From Nocardioides luteus (GTDB taxonomy: Bacteria > Actinomycetota > Actinomycetes > Propionibacteriales > Nocardioidaceae): DNA of 64,000 nt. The position numbers and the translations under genes were made by a program. The notes beneath the pieces were generated by a model. It saw only the letters and a program-made list of their open reading frames with translations. It was not told the DNA's origin and ran no database searches. This document shows positions 17,340-26,459 of this stretch, piece by piece. The stretch lies in contig NZ_JZDQ02000013.1 of the NCBI RefSeq assembly GCF_000960475.2, positions 1 through 64,000 on the forward strand. Reading direction: 5' to 3'. Numbering within the stretch: position 1 is the stretch's first letter; every line of letters begins with the position of its first letter.

Positions 17340-18494
17340 ATGTCCCACCACACCCGCGACCACGTCGCCATCGTCGGCGCCGGAGAGTCGCCCTACACCC
17401 GCCATCCCGCCGCCGGCACCACCACCGCCGGAGTGCTGGGTGACGCCGTCATCCGTGCTCTGCGCGATGCCGGCCTCGAGCCCGGCGACGTCGACGGGCT
17501 GGGTTTCGCCAGCTTCACGCTCGGTCCCGACCACGCGATCGACCTCGCCTGGCGGCTGGGCCTCCACCTGCGCTGGATCATGCAGGACACGAACGGTGGC
17601 GCGAGTGCCGGCGGGATGCTCCAGCATGCGGTGCGGGCCGTCGAGGCCGGTGATGCCTCGGTGATCGTGCTCGTCGCCGGCGACGCCATGGACAACGCGG
17701 CGCACGAGCGGCTCGTCAAGGCGTACAACCAGGCGACCGTCGACCATCTGGCCGGGCTTCCGATGACCGGGCCGAACGCGCTGTTCGCGATGCTGACGCA
17801 GCGGCAGATGGCCGCGTGGCAGCTGGACCGGAAGGACTACGGCAGCCTCGTGACGGCCCAGCGCGCCTGGGCCGGGCTGAACCCCGGAGCCGTGTACCGC
17901 GCTCCCATGACGATCGACGAATACCTGGACGCGCCCCTGGTCGCGGCGCCGCTGGGCCGTTTCGACTGCGTCCCGCCGGTCACCGGCGCCGACGCCATCG
18001 TGGTCACCGCCGAGGAGCGGGCGACGGGTCGCCGCGCACGAGTGCTGGCGGTCACCGCCGCCTACAACGGCGACGACCAGGTCGGCGACGGGATCCGGAC
18101 GGCGGTCGCCGCGTGCGCCCCCGCGGCATGGGAGCGCGCGGGCGTCGCGCCGACCGATACCGACGTGATCAGCGTGTACGACGACTACCCGGCGATGGTG
18201 CTCTCGCAGCTCGTCGACCTCGGGGTGACCGATCCCGGGTCGGTCCAGGCTGTCGTCGCCGAACAGATCGCCACCCGGCGTCTTCCGGTCAACACCTCCG
18301 GCGGTCAGCTCTCCGCCGGCCAGGCCGGCGCCGGCGGAGGCATGCACGGGATGGTCGAAGTCGTGCAGCAGCTGCGCGGGCGAGCCTCCGGCCGGCAGGT
18401 CGAGGCCCGGATCGGGGTCGTGACCGGCTACGGCATGGTGCTCTACCGGCACGGGTCCTGCGGGAACGTCGCGGTGCTGGAGGCGGTGGCATGA
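17340..18494 (+). CDS. Thiolase-like protein lacking the N-terminal catalytic cysteine (SCP2/Ltp2-like)
   Basis: 384 aa from the ATG at 17340 (AGGAG ahead). The thiolase fold is clear (VAIVGAGESPYTRHP; late NTSGGQLSAGQ and GGGMHGMVEVVQQLRG). Where thiolases have the nucleophilic Cys there is QDTNGGASAGGM (about 82-93), with no Cys. Cysteine-less SCP2-type proteins such as steroid side-chain Ltp2 work with a DUF35 partner as retro-aldolases. The next gene starts with a DUF35 domain and overlaps by 4 bp, so an acyl-CoA aldolase role is more likely than a classic thiolase. This is inference from family and context. Confidence 0.8.
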   Translation: MSHHTRDHVAIVGAGESPYTRHPAAGTTTAGVLGDAVIRALRDAGLEPGDVDGLGFASFTLGPDHAIDLAWRLGLHLRWIMQDTNGGASAGGMLQHAVRAVEAGDASVIVLVAGDAMDNAAHERLVKAYNQATVDHLAGLPMTGPNALFAMLTQRQMAAWQLDRKDYGSLVTAQRAWAGLNPGAVYRAPMTIDEYLDAPLVAAPLGRFDCVPPVTGADAIVVTAEERATGRRARVLAVTAAYNGDDQVGDGIRTAVAACAPAAWERAGVAPTDTDVISVYDDYPAMVLSQLVDLGVTDPGSVQAVVAEQIATRRLPVNTSGGQLSAGQAGAGGGMHGMVEVVQQLRGRASGRQVEARIGVVTGYGMVLYRHGSCGNVAVLEAVA

Positions 18495-20386
18495 GCCTCG
18501 TCGTCCAACACTGTGGTGGTTGCGGCAGGGACTACTTCCCTCACCGGATCCTGTGCCCGACGTGCGGCACCGCCGATCTCGAGGAACGGCCCCTCGAGCG
18601 AGGCCGCGTCGTGGCCAGCACACGCACGAGCGACGGATCGACGCTGCTCACCGTCGAGTGCGCGCCCGACCTGCAGGTCGTCGCCCGTCTGGTCGGGGAC
18701 GGCGACCTCGAGTCCGGCCAGGAGCTTCCCCTCACCACGTCGCTCCTCACACCCGGACCTGCGGCGTACGTCCCGACCCCTGCCAGGGCCGAGGACGACC
18801 CGCGCCGGCTACCGAGCGACATGCCGCTGCGTGAATGCACGATCCCAGGCATGCTGCTGGCCCGCGCGTCCCTGACGCCGGAGGCGCCCCTGCTCGTGTG
18901 CGGCGACGTACGCCGCACCGCGGCCGAGATGGTCGAGGCGGTGGCACGCGCCGCGGGAGCGCTCGCAGAGCGCGGCGTCATCGCCGGGGAGCGGGTCGCC
19001 TTCCTCGCCTCCAACCGGGTGGAGCTTCTCGATCTGGTGCTCGGTGCGGCGTGGCTGGGAGCCGTCGCGGTCCCCGTCAACACCGCCGCCCGCGGAAGCC
19101 AGCTGCACCACATCCTGGCCAACTCCGGGGCGCGACTGCTCGTCGTCGAGGCCGAGATCGAACCTCACGTCAACGACCTCCCGGCGCTCCCGGACCTGCA
19201 GGCGAGGTGGGTCCTGGGCGAGCAGACCGCCGCGATGGGCGCTCCGGTGCCGCCCGCCGCGGTCGCGCCCGGTGACCCCGCCGCGATCCTCTACACCTCC
19301 GGGACGACGGGCGTCTCCAAGGGCGTCGTCTGCCCCCAGGCGCAGTTCTGGTGGTGGGGCTGCAACGTCAGCGAGCAGATCGGCATCCGGTCCGACGACG
19401 TGCTCCACACCTGTCTCCCGCTGTTCCACACCAACGCCCTCAACGCGTTCAGCCAGGCGTTGGTCAGCGGTGCGACGTACGTCCTCGGGGGCCGCTTCTC
19501 GGCATCGCGGTTCTGGTCGCAGATGGTGGAGAGCGGCGCCACCGTGACCTACCTGCTCGGCGCCATGGTGGGCATCCTCGACAGCCGGCCACCGTCGGAC
19601 CTCGATCGTGCTCACCGGGTGCGGATGGCCCTGTCGCCGGCGACCCCCGGCCGGCTGCTGGCACCGTTCCGCGAGCGCTTCGGCGTCGCGCTGCTCGACG
19701 GCTACGGATCGACCGAGACCAACGCGGTCGTCGCCACCCGTCCCGGCGAGGAGCGACCGGGCTACATCGGCAGGCTGCAGCCGGGCTTCCACATGCGGGT
19801 GGTCGATGCCGACGGCGCCGACGTCCCACCAGGGACCCCCGGGGAGCTGCTGCTGCGCAGCGACCAGCCCTTCGCCTTCGCCTCCGGCTACTTCGGCATG
19901 CCGGAGGCCACCACCGCAGCCTGGCAGGACCTGTGGTTCCACACCGGCGACCGGATCGCCGTGGAGGCGGACGGGTCGATGCGCTTCGTCGACCGGATCA
20001 AGGACGTGATCCGCCGGCGTGGCGAGAACATCTCGTCGGTCGAGGTCGAGGACGTGCTTCGCGCGCATCCTGCGGTCGCCGACGTGGCGGTCTACGCCGT
20101 CGACTCCGAGCTCGGGGAGGACGAGGTCATGGCGGCGGTCGTCGCCAAGGAGGCGCTGGACCTGGACTTCGAGGATCTCGTCGAGTTCTGCGGCCCACGC
20201 CTCGCCGCGTACGCCATCCCCAGATTCATGCTTCGGCTCGATGCGCTCCCGCTGACCGAGAACGGCAAGGTCCGCAAGCCAGAGCTTCGCAGCCGTGGGA
20301 CCGACGGCGCGTGGGACCGGCAGCCGCCGCGCCCGCGCCCGACCGCTCCTGCTTCGGCACCAACAGAACGGACAGCACATGCGTGA
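18491..20386 (+). CDS. Fusion of DUF35 zinc-ribbon/OB domain with an AMP-dependent acyl-CoA ligase
   Basis: 631 aa. Residues 1-95 are a DUF35 module: a four-Cys zinc ribbon (HCGGCGRDYF and LCPTCGTADL, about 8-29) followed by an OB-like part. Residues from about 105 on are an ANL-superfamily ligase with P-loop ILYTSGTTGVSKG, DGYGSTETNA, WFHTGDR, the hinge VDRIKDVIRRRGENISSVEV, and a final catalytic Lys in ENGKVRKPEL. DUF35 proteins are normally separate partners of thiolase-like enzymes; here the module is on the CoA-ester-making enzyme. This may couple activation to the cysteine-less thiolase encoded just upstream (ATGA overlap). The acid substrate is unknown. Confidence 0.85.
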   Translation: MSLVVQHCGGCGRDYFPHRILCPTCGTADLEERPLERGRVVASTRTSDGSTLLTVECAPDLQVVARLVGDGDLESGQELPLTTSLLTPGPAAYVPTPARAEDDPRRLPSDMPLRECTIPGMLLARASLTPEAPLLVCGDVRRTAAEMVEAVARAAGALAERGVIAGERVAFLASNRVELLDLVLGAAWLGAVAVPVNTAARGSQLHHILANSGARLLVVEAEIEPHVNDLPALPDLQARWVLGEQTAAMGAPVPPAAVAPGDPAAILYTSGTTGVSKGVVCPQAQFWWWGCNVSEQIGIRSDDVLHTCLPLFHTNALNAFSQALVSGATYVLGGRFSASRFWSQMVESGATVTYLLGAMVGILDSRPPSDLDRAHRVRMALSPATPGRLLAPFRERFGVALLDGYGSTETNAVVATRPGEERPGYIGRLQPGFHMRVVDADGADVPPGTPGELLLRSDQPFAFASGYFGMPEATTAAWQDLWFHTGDRIAVEADGSMRFVDRIKDVIRRRGENISSVEVEDVLRAHPAVADVAVYAVDSELGEDEVMAAVVAKEALDLDFEDLVEFCGPRLAAYAIPRFMLRLDALPLTENGKVRKPELRSRGTDGAWDRQPPRPRPTAPASAPTERTAHA

Positions 20387-21833
20387 GTACAAGAACTTCA
20401 TCGACGGCCGGTTCACCGACGGCGCCGAGGCGTTCGCCGACGTCGACCCGGCCACCGGGCAGCAGGTCGCCTGGGTGCACGAGGCGGATGCCGGACTCGT
20501 CGACCAGGCCGTCCGGGCAGCCCGGGCAGCCCTGGACGGGCCCTGGGGACGTACGTCGGTGCAGGAGCGGTGCACCCTGCTCCGTCGCATCGCGGACGAG
20601 ATCGACCGGCGAGCCGACGACCTGCTGGCCGCGGAGGTCGCCGACACCGGCAAGCCGGAGGCCGGCGCCCGAGCCCTCGACATCGCCCGGGCGGCCGCCA
20701 ACTTCCGCGCCTTCGCCGACGTCATGGGCGCCGAAGGGGTGGAGTCCTACCTCCAGGACCTGGGCGAGGGCCGACAGGCGCTGAACTACGCCGTCCGCAA
20801 GCCGCTGGGTGTGGTGGCCGCGATCGTGCCGTGGAACCTGCCGCTCCTGCTGCTGACCTGGAAGCTGGCGCCGGCCCTGGCGTGCGGCAACACGCTCGTG
20901 GTCAAGCCGTCCGAGGAGACGCCCGGCTCGGCGACCGTGCTGGCCGAGGTGCTCGCCGCGGCCGGCGTGCCGGAGGGTGTCTACAACGTCGTCCACGGGT
21001 TCGGGTCCGGATCGGCCGGTGAGCACCTCACCAGCCACCCCGACGTCGACGGCGTCACCTTCACCGGCTCGACCGCCACCGGCGCCGGCATCATGAAGAC
21101 CGTCGCGCCCCGCATCCGGCCGGTCTCCTTCGAGCTGGGCGGCAAGAACGCCGCTCTCGTCTTCGCCGACGCCGACCTCGACGCCACCATCGCCGGCCTG
21201 ACGCGCTCCGTGTTCGCCAACACCGGTCAGGTCTGCCTGTGCACGGAGCGCGTCTACATCGAGCGGTCGGTCTTCGACGAGGTGACCGAGCGGCTCGTCG
21301 CGGCTGCCGAGGCGCTTCGCCTCGGCGCCCCGTCGGATCCCACGACGACGACCGGCCCGGTGATCTCCCGAGCCCACCAGAAGAAGGTCCTCGACTACCT
21401 CGATCTCGCCGAGCAGGCGGGCGCCAAGGTGCTGACCGGAGGGCGGGCCGCCGACCTGGAGGGACCCCTGAACGGCGGGTTCTGGATCGAGCCGACCTTG
21501 TGGACAGGACTGACCAACAACGACCGCCCGGTCCGTGAGGAGATCTTCGGGCCCGTCGCCGCCCTGATGCCGTTCGACACCGAGGACGAGGCGATCAGCC
21601 TCGCGAACGACACCGACTACGGGCTCGCCGCTGCTGTCTGGACGACGGATCTCGGTCGCGCACACCGGGTCGCGGGTCGGATGCAGACCGGGATCTCCTG
21701 GGTCAACACCTGGTTCCTGCGCGAGCTGCGGTCGCCGTTCGGCGGCATGGGGCTGTCCGGCATCGGCCGTGAGGGCGGCCGTCACTCGCTCGACTTCTAC
21801 ACCGAGACCACGAATGTGTGCGTGGCGCTGTGA
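20379..21833 (+). CDS. 2-aminomuconate 6-semialdehyde dehydrogenase (NbaE/AmnC-like)
   Basis: 484 aa. NAD-dependent aldehyde dehydrogenase with the catalytic Glu in FELGGKNAALVF (about 250) and Cys in NTGQVCLCTERVYIE (about 284). NPLL-type cofactor residues appear as VPWNLPLLLLTWKLAPAL. The CLCTERVY segment and length fit the hydroxymuconic/aminomuconic semialdehyde dehydrogenase branch. With HAO, ACMSD and an aminomuconate deaminase in the same operon, oxidation of 2-aminomuconate semialdehyde to 2-aminomuconate is the best call; hydroxymuconic semialdehyde is the alternative. It overlaps the previous gene by 8 bp. Confidence 0.85.
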   Translation: MREYKNFIDGRFTDGAEAFADVDPATGQQVAWVHEADAGLVDQAVRAARAALDGPWGRTSVQERCTLLRRIADEIDRRADDLLAAEVADTGKPEAGARALDIARAAANFRAFADVMGAEGVESYLQDLGEGRQALNYAVRKPLGVVAAIVPWNLPLLLLTWKLAPALACGNTLVVKPSEETPGSATVLAEVLAAAGVPEGVYNVVHGFGSGSAGEHLTSHPDVDGVTFTGSTATGAGIMKTVAPRIRPVSFELGGKNAALVFADADLDATIAGLTRSVFANTGQVCLCTERVYIERSVFDEVTERLVAAAEALRLGAPSDPTTTTGPVISRAHQKKVLDYLDLAEQAGAKVLTGGRAADLEGPLNGGFWIEPTLWTGLTNNDRPVREEIFGPVAALMPFDTEDEAISLANDTDYGLAAAVWTTDLGRAHRVAGRMQTGISWVNTWFLRELRSPFGGMGLSGIGREGGRHSLDFYTETTNVCVAL

Positions 21834-21853
21834 GCGCGGCAGAAGGGCGTGAC

Positions 21854-22669
21854 ATGACGACTCCATCCCCCGTGGTCTCCCAGGCCGCCGAGCTCCTCGA
21901 CACCGCGCAGCAGGCCGTCACCCCGGTGGGCACGGCGACGCCGTGGCCGGACCTCGACCTCGACGAGGCGTACGCGACCCAGGCGGCCCTGATCGCACGA
22001 CGGCACGCACGCGGCGAGCACGGCGTCGGCCTCAAGCTCGGGTTCACCAGCGAGGCCAAGATGCGCCAGATGGGCGTGGACGAGGTCATCGTCGGACAGC
22101 TGACCGACGGCATGCAGGCCGCCGACGGCGGCACGATCGACATGGACGCGCTCATCCACCCGCGGGTCGAGCCCGAGGTCGCCTTCCTGGTCGGGGCCGA
22201 TGTCGACCTCGCCGACCCGGACGTCGATCTGGAAGCGGCGCTGACGGGAGTGGCGGCAGGGCTCGAGATCATCGACTCCCGCTACGACGGGTTCCGGTTC
22301 GACCTGCCGCGCGTGGTCGCCGACAACACCTCGGCCGCGATGTTCGTCCTCGGGCCGTGGCGTGCCCTGGACGAGGTGGACCTGGACGACGTCCCCGTCA
22401 CCCTGCGGGCCCGGGACGAGGTGGTCGCCGAAGGAACGACCGCGGCCATCCTCGGCCACCCGCTGCGGACCCTGCCTCGCCTGGTCGCCCTCGGGCGGCG
22501 CCTGGGACTACGGCTGCCCGCGGGCTCCGTGGTGCTCGCGGGCGCCGCGACCGAGGCCGTCGCGCTTGGGCCGGGAGCCGTCAGCGCCGAGATCCCCGGA
22601 CTCGGTTCGGTTCGGGCCGTGGCCGTCTCGGACAGCGCCGGCCCGCTCGGCGACGGAGGTGGGCGATGA
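21854..22669 (+). CDS. 2-oxo-3-hexenedioate (4-oxalocrotonate) decarboxylase, FAH-like family
   Basis: 271 aa from the ATG at 21854; the frame is open to 21818 but the upstream part lacks homology. It has the hydratase/decarboxylase pattern of DmpH/XylI/Nba[15 protein letters not shown] (about 55-68), the metal-site EPEVAFLVG (about 105-113) and [14 protein letters not shown] (about 136). It releases CO2 from 4-oxalocrotonate to give 2-oxopent-4-enoate, the step after aminomuconate deamination. The related hydratase (DmpE/NbaH type) is very similar, so the exact assignment rests on context. The following hydratase and aldolase genes are not in this operon. Confidence 0.82.
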   Translation: MTTPSPVVSQAAELLDTAQQAVTPVGTATPWPDLDLDEAYATQAALIARRHARGEHGVGLKLGFTSEAKMRQMGVDEVIVGQLTDGMQAADGGTIDMDALIHPRVEPEVAFLVGADVDLADPDVDLEAALTGVAAGLEIIDSRYDGFRFDLPRVVADNTSAAMFVLGPWRALDEVDLDDVPVTLRARDEVVAEGTTAAILGHPLRTLPRLVALGRRLGLRLPAGSVVLAGAATEAVALGPGAVSAEIPGLGSVRAVAVSDSAGPLGDGGGR

Positions 22670-23103
22670 GCGACGCCTTCCTGGTCGAGAGCAAGGCTCG
22701 GCCCCGTGGCCGGTTCCCGCACGCCCGTCGAGCCGGCGACCTGCTCTTCGTCTCCGGCACCAGCAGCCGCCGGCCCGACAACACCTTCGTCGGTGTCGAG
22801 GTCGACGAGCTCGGGACCACCCGCCTGGACATCCGCGCCCAGACGGCCGCCGTGATCGAGAACATCCGCGACATCCTGCGAGCCGCCGGCGGCGACCTCG
22901 ACGACCTCGTCCAGGTGACCTCCTACCTCGTCAACATGAACGACTTCGGCGGCTACAACGACGTCTACGGCTCCTACTTCGACGAGTCCGGGCCGACGCG
23001 GACCACCGTCGCGGTCCACCAGCTCCCCCACCCGCACCTGCTCATCGAGATCCAGGCCGTGGCCCACCTGCCCGGCCCCACCCCTCAGGAGGAAACGAAA
23101 TGA
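22666..23103 (+). CDS. 2-aminomuconate deaminase (RidA/YjgF family, NbaF/AmnD-like)
   Basis: 145 aa, the length of the aminomuconate deaminase branch of the RidA family. The core motifs ([15 protein letters not shown], about 22-36; [31 protein letters not shown] near the end) are seen. It would hydrolyse 2-aminomuconate to 4-oxalocrotonate and ammonia, linking the dehydrogenase to the decarboxylase. Its neighbours make this better supported than a general RidA role. Start and stop overlap both adjacent genes by 4 bp. Confidence 0.85.
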   Translation: MSDAFLVESKARPRGRFPHARRAGDLLFVSGTSSRRPDNTFVGVEVDELGTTRLDIRAQTAAVIENIRDILRAAGGDLDDLVQVTSYLVNMNDFGGYNDVYGSYFDESGPTRTTVAVHQLPHPHLLIEIQAVAHLPGPTPQEETK

Positions 23104-23633
23104 CTCAGTCGACCACCAGCGTCCCCCCGGTGCTCAACTTCGCGAAGTGGATCAGCGACCACGAGCAGGACCTCAAGCCTCCGGTCAACAACAAGGCGAT
23201 CTTCACCGGCGACGACTTCATCGTGCAGGTGGTCGGCGGCCCGAACCAGCGGACCGACTTCCACGTCGACCCCTACGAGGAGTGGTTCCACCAGATCAAG
23301 GGCTCCATGCACGTCGACGTGATGACCGAGGACGGCAAGGTCACCGTCGAGATCAAGGAGGGTGAGACCTGGCTCCTGCCCGGCAACCTCCCCCACTCGC
23401 CCCAGCGGCCGGAGGCCGGGTCGATCGGTGTGGTCATCGAGCGGATCCGCGAGGAGGGAACCCTGGAGAAGTTCCAGTGGTACTGCCTCGAGTGCTCGGC
23501 GCTCGTGCACGAGGTCGAGCTCCAGGTGCGCGACATCGTGGCCGACCTGCCTCCGGTGTTCACCTCGTTCTACGAGGACGAGGCGGCCCGTACGTGCGGC
23601 CGGTGCAACGCTCTCCACCCCGGGAAGGGCTGA
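23100..23633 (+). CDS. nbaC: 3-hydroxyanthranilate 3,4-dioxygenase
   Basis: 177 aa cupin Fe(II) dioxygenase that opens the ring of 3-hydroxyanthranilate to 2-amino-3-carboxymuconate semialdehyde. Every key residue known from the Cupriavidus enzyme is present at a constant offset of +4: iron ligands H55, E61 and H99; substrate residues R51, R103 and E114; and the second, rubredoxin-like iron site C129, C132, C166 and C169 (CLEC and CGRC). The ATG at 23100 follows AGGAGGAAACG. It is the key evidence that this operon handles an anthranilate-type substrate. No kynurenine 3-monooxygenase or kynureninase gene is nearby. Confidence 0.95.
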   Translation: MTQSTTSVPPVLNFAKWISDHEQDLKPPVNNKAIFTGDDFIVQVVGGPNQRTDFHVDPYEEWFHQIKGSMHVDVMTEDGKVTVEIKEGETWLLPGNLPHSPQRPEAGSIGVVIERIREEGTLEKFQWYCLECSALVHEVELQVRDIVADLPPVFTSFYEDEAARTCGRCNALHPGKG

Positions 23634-23638
23634 GGCGC

Positions 23639-24643
23639 GTGACCTCGGCCATCGACGTACACACGCATTTCGTGCCGCCCGGCTGGCCGCAGCTCCCCGG
23701 CCCGGAGCCGCGGCTGTGGCTCGACGTCACGAGCGAGACCGAAGCGGTCATGATGATCGGCTCACGTGAGTTCCGGCGGATCGACTCGTCGGCCTGGGCC
23801 GCCGACGTCCGTCTCGCCGCCATGGACGCCGACGACGTGGAGACGCAGGTGGTCTCCCCGACCCCGGTGTTCTTCAGCTACGACGCCGCCCCGTCCGACG
23901 CGGCCGCGATCGCCCGCATCTTCAACGACCTCGCGCTCGAGATCACCGCCGAGTCGCCCCGGCTGCTCCCGTTCTGCCAGGTCCCTCTGCAGGACGCCGA
24001 CCTCGCGTGCGCCGAGCTGGAGCGCTCCCTGGCCAACGGCCACGTCGGGGTGGAGATCGGGAACCATGTCGGCGACCGCGACCTCGACGACGCCGGCGTG
24101 GTGACCTTCCTCCAGCACTGCGCGAGTCTCGGCGTGCCGGTCTTCGTGCACCCCTGGGACCTGCCCAACTCACCACGGCTCGACCGGTGGATGGCGCAGT
24201 GGCTCACCGGGATGCCCGCCGAGACGCACCTCTCGATCCTGGCGATGGTGCTGGGCGGGGTCTTCGACCGGGTGTCGAGCGACCTGCGGATCTGCTTCGC
24301 GCACGGTGGCGGGTCCTTCCCCTACTGGCTGGGCCGGATGGACAACGCCTGGCACCACCGGCATGACGTCATCGGCACCTCCGAGCACCCGCCTTCGCAC
24401 TACCGCGACCGGTTCTCCGTCGACACCGTGGTCTTCGAGGAGGAGCCGCTGCGGCTGCTGGTCGACACCCTGGGCGCCGATCACGTGATGGTCGGCAGCG
24501 ACTACCCCTACCCGCTGGGGGAACGTCCGGTCGGCAACGTCGTACGCAGGGCGAGCTTCCTCAGCGACGGCGACCGGGAGCTCCTGCTGCGCGGGAACGC
24601 GGCCACCTGGCTGGGAGCCGACCGGATGGTCCCGGCGTCGTGA
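23639..24643 (+). CDS. nbaD: 2-amino-3-carboxymuconate 6-semialdehyde decarboxylase (ACMSD)
   Basis: 334 aa from a GTG at 23639, the same length as the Pseudomonas enzyme. Amidohydrolase TIM barrel with metal ligands in DVHTHF (H8, H10), VFVHPWDLPNS (His near 172) and MVGSDYPYPLGE (Asp near 284). ACMSD-typical stretches GHVGVEIGNHVGDRDLDDA and FAHGGGSFPYWLGRMDNAW are clear. It removes the 3-carboxyl group from the unstable product of the dioxygenase, steering flux to aminomuconate semialdehyde rather than spontaneous quinolinate formation. It lies 5 bp after the dioxygenase gene and overlaps the next by 4 bp. Confidence 0.93.
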   Translation: MTSAIDVHTHFVPPGWPQLPGPEPRLWLDVTSETEAVMMIGSREFRRIDSSAWAADVRLAAMDADDVETQVVSPTPVFFSYDAAPSDAAAIARIFNDLALEITAESPRLLPFCQVPLQDADLACAELERSLANGHVGVEIGNHVGDRDLDDAGVVTFLQHCASLGVPVFVHPWDLPNSPRLDRWMAQWLTGMPAETHLSILAMVLGGVFDRVSSDLRICFAHGGGSFPYWLGRMDNAWHHRHDVIGTSEHPPSHYRDRFSVDTVVFEEEPLRLLVDTLGADHVMVGSDYPYPLGERPVGNVVRRASFLSDGDRELLLRGNAATWLGADRMVPAS

Positions 24644-25671
24644 CCGCCGATCCGCTCCCCGGCCACATGCGGGCCGTGGTCGCGAGCCGGCCAGGAGGCC
24701 CGGAGGTCCTCGAGGTGACCCGGCGAGCCGTCCCGCAGCCCGGAGCCGGTGAGGCGCTGGTCCGCGTCGTCGCCGCCGGGGTCAACCGCGCCGACCTGAT
24801 GCAGCGGGCCGGCACGTATCCCGGGACGGCGGCGGACCCGATCCTCGGCCTGGAGGTCTCCGGCGTCGTGGTCGCCACCGGTGCCGACGTACCGGACGAC
24901 CTGATCGGCCGCGAGGTGTGTGCGCTGCTCCCCGGAGGCGGCTACGCCGAGTACGTCGCCGTGCGAGCGACCCACCTCGCACCCGTGCCTGCTCCCGTCT
25001 CCACCGTCGATGCCGGCGGTCTGATGGAGGCCGCCGCGACCGTGTGGTCGAACCTGTTCATGCCGAAGCCGCCCGAGCCGGGATCCTGGATGCTCGTGCA
25101 CGGTGGCGCCAGCGGCATCGGCTCGCTCGCCGTGCAGCTCGCCGTCGCGTACGGCGTGCGGGTGGCGACCACGGTCGGCTCGCCCGAGAAGGCCGTGTTC
25201 GCCGAGAAGCTGGGCGCGCAGGTGGTGATCGATCATCGCCGGCAGGACTTCGCCGAGGAGCTGCTCGACCGGGGCATCAGGCCCGCGACCGTGCTCGACA
25301 TCATCGGCGCGGACTACCTGGAGCGGAACCTGAAGGTGCTCGGCCGGGGAGGACGTCTGGTGATCATCGGGCACCAGAGCGGCTCGTCCCCCCAGATCGA
25401 TCTCACCCGTCTCCTTCTGGGCAACCTGACCGTGACGGGCAGTGGCCTGCGGATGCGCCCCGACCACGAGAAGGACCAGATCATCGACGATCTCGTCCGG
25501 AACGCCTGGCCGCTGTACGAACGCGGCGCCGTCGTCCCCACCACCCACGCAGCGTTCCCGTTCGAGCGGGCTGCCGAGGCACATCTCCTGCTCGAACGCT
25601 CCCATCACCGCGGCAAGGTCCTGCTCCTCGCAGACCCGGACCTGCCCCCGACACCCGATAGGTACGCATGA
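24640..25671 (+). CDS. Zinc-type MDR NAD(P)H:quinone oxidoreductase
   Basis: 343 aa from a GTG at 24640 (GTGA overlap); an ATG at 24667 (MRAVVAS) is an alternative start. Medium-chain dehydrogenase/reductase without the catalytic zinc Cys/His set, with the quinone-oxidoreductase pattern VNRADLMQRAGTYPG (about 47-61) and the cofactor loop VHGGASGIGSLAVQLAVAYG (about 150-169). It reduces quinones or enones with NAD(P)H. In this operon it could reduce an unsaturated pathway intermediate, but no such step is required by the known route. Confidence 0.82.
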   Translation: MTADPLPGHMRAVVASRPGGPEVLEVTRRAVPQPGAGEALVRVVAAGVNRADLMQRAGTYPGTAADPILGLEVSGVVVATGADVPDDLIGREVCALLPGGGYAEYVAVRATHLAPVPAPVSTVDAGGLMEAAATVWSNLFMPKPPEPGSWMLVHGGASGIGSLAVQLAVAYGVRVATTVGSPEKAVFAEKLGAQVVIDHRRQDFAEELLDRGIRPATVLDIIGADYLERNLKVLGRGGRLVIIGHQSGSSPQIDLTRLLLGNLTVTGSGLRMRPDHEKDQIIDDLVRNAWPLYERGAVVPTTHAAFPFERAAEAHLLLERSHHRGKVLLLADPDLPPTPDRYA

Positions 25672-26459
25672 ACACCCCTCCCACCCGGATCCTCTACCAG
25701 AGCTTCACCGACCCCGCGGTCCACCAGCCCTACCTGAAGCGGCTGGAGGCCTACCTCGCCGAGATCGCGGCCCCCGGGGTCGTCTACGAGGTCCGAGGCA
25801 TCAGCCCCGCCGACACCCAGCTGGGCAGGCTCAGCGAGCTCCGCTGCGGCGTCCAGTCGGTCGAAGGGATCGTCGCGGCGGAGGCCGAAGGCTTCGACGC
25901 CGTCCTCGTCGGCCACTTCCAGGACGCCTGCCTCTACGAGGCGCGAACCGCCGTGGACATCCCCGTCATCGGCCACGGCGAAGCCAGCATGCTGCAGGCC
26001 TGCATGCTGGGTGGCCGCATCGGCCTGGTGACGCTCGATCCCGTCTACCTCCCCTGGCACCGCGAGCAGATCGCCCGCTACGGCCTGTCCTCCCGGGTGG
26101 TCGACGTCCGCGCCTTCCGGCTGACCCCGGACCAGGCGGTCTCGGCGTACGACGACGAGTCGGCCTACCAGTCGATCAAGGACACCTTCGTCTCGCTGGC
26201 CAGCACCATGGTCCAGGAGAGCGGGGTCGACGTGGTGATGTCGGCCGGAGGCCTGTTCGCCCTCCTCAGCGCCGACGACCACGTCGAGGTGCCGGGCGCC
26301 CTGGTGGCGAACCCGACGCTCCTCGCCGTACGCCAGGCCGAGGCGTCCGTCGCGATCTCACGCGCCATGGGAACTCCGGTCTCGCGCGGAGGCACCTTCG
26401 CGCGAGCAACTCAGCAAGCAGTGGACGAACTCCTCACCCTCGTCAAAGGAACTCGATGA
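25668..26459 (+). CDS. Asp/Glu/hydantoin racemase-family protein
   Basis: 263 aa. Two Cys-containing active-site regions fit the pseudosymmetric racemase fold: the first near DACLYEA (about 84-90), the second around VVMSAGGLFALL (about 190), where the usual second Cys is not obvious. The family includes aspartate, glutamate and hydantoin racemases and maleate isomerase/decarboxylase. A maleate- or maleamate-like isomerisation would suit a ring-cleavage operon, but that is a guess. It overlaps both neighbours by 4 bp. Confidence 0.65.
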   Translation: MNTPPTRILYQSFTDPAVHQPYLKRLEAYLAEIAAPGVVYEVRGISPADTQLGRLSELRCGVQSVEGIVAAEAEGFDAVLVGHFQDACLYEARTAVDIPVIGHGEASMLQACMLGGRIGLVTLDPVYLPWHREQIARYGLSSRVVDVRAFRLTPDQAVSAYDDESAYQSIKDTFVSLASTMVQESGVDVVMSAGGLFALLSADDHVEVPGALVANPTLLAVRQAEASVAISRAMGTPVSRGGTFARATQQAVDELLTLVKGTR

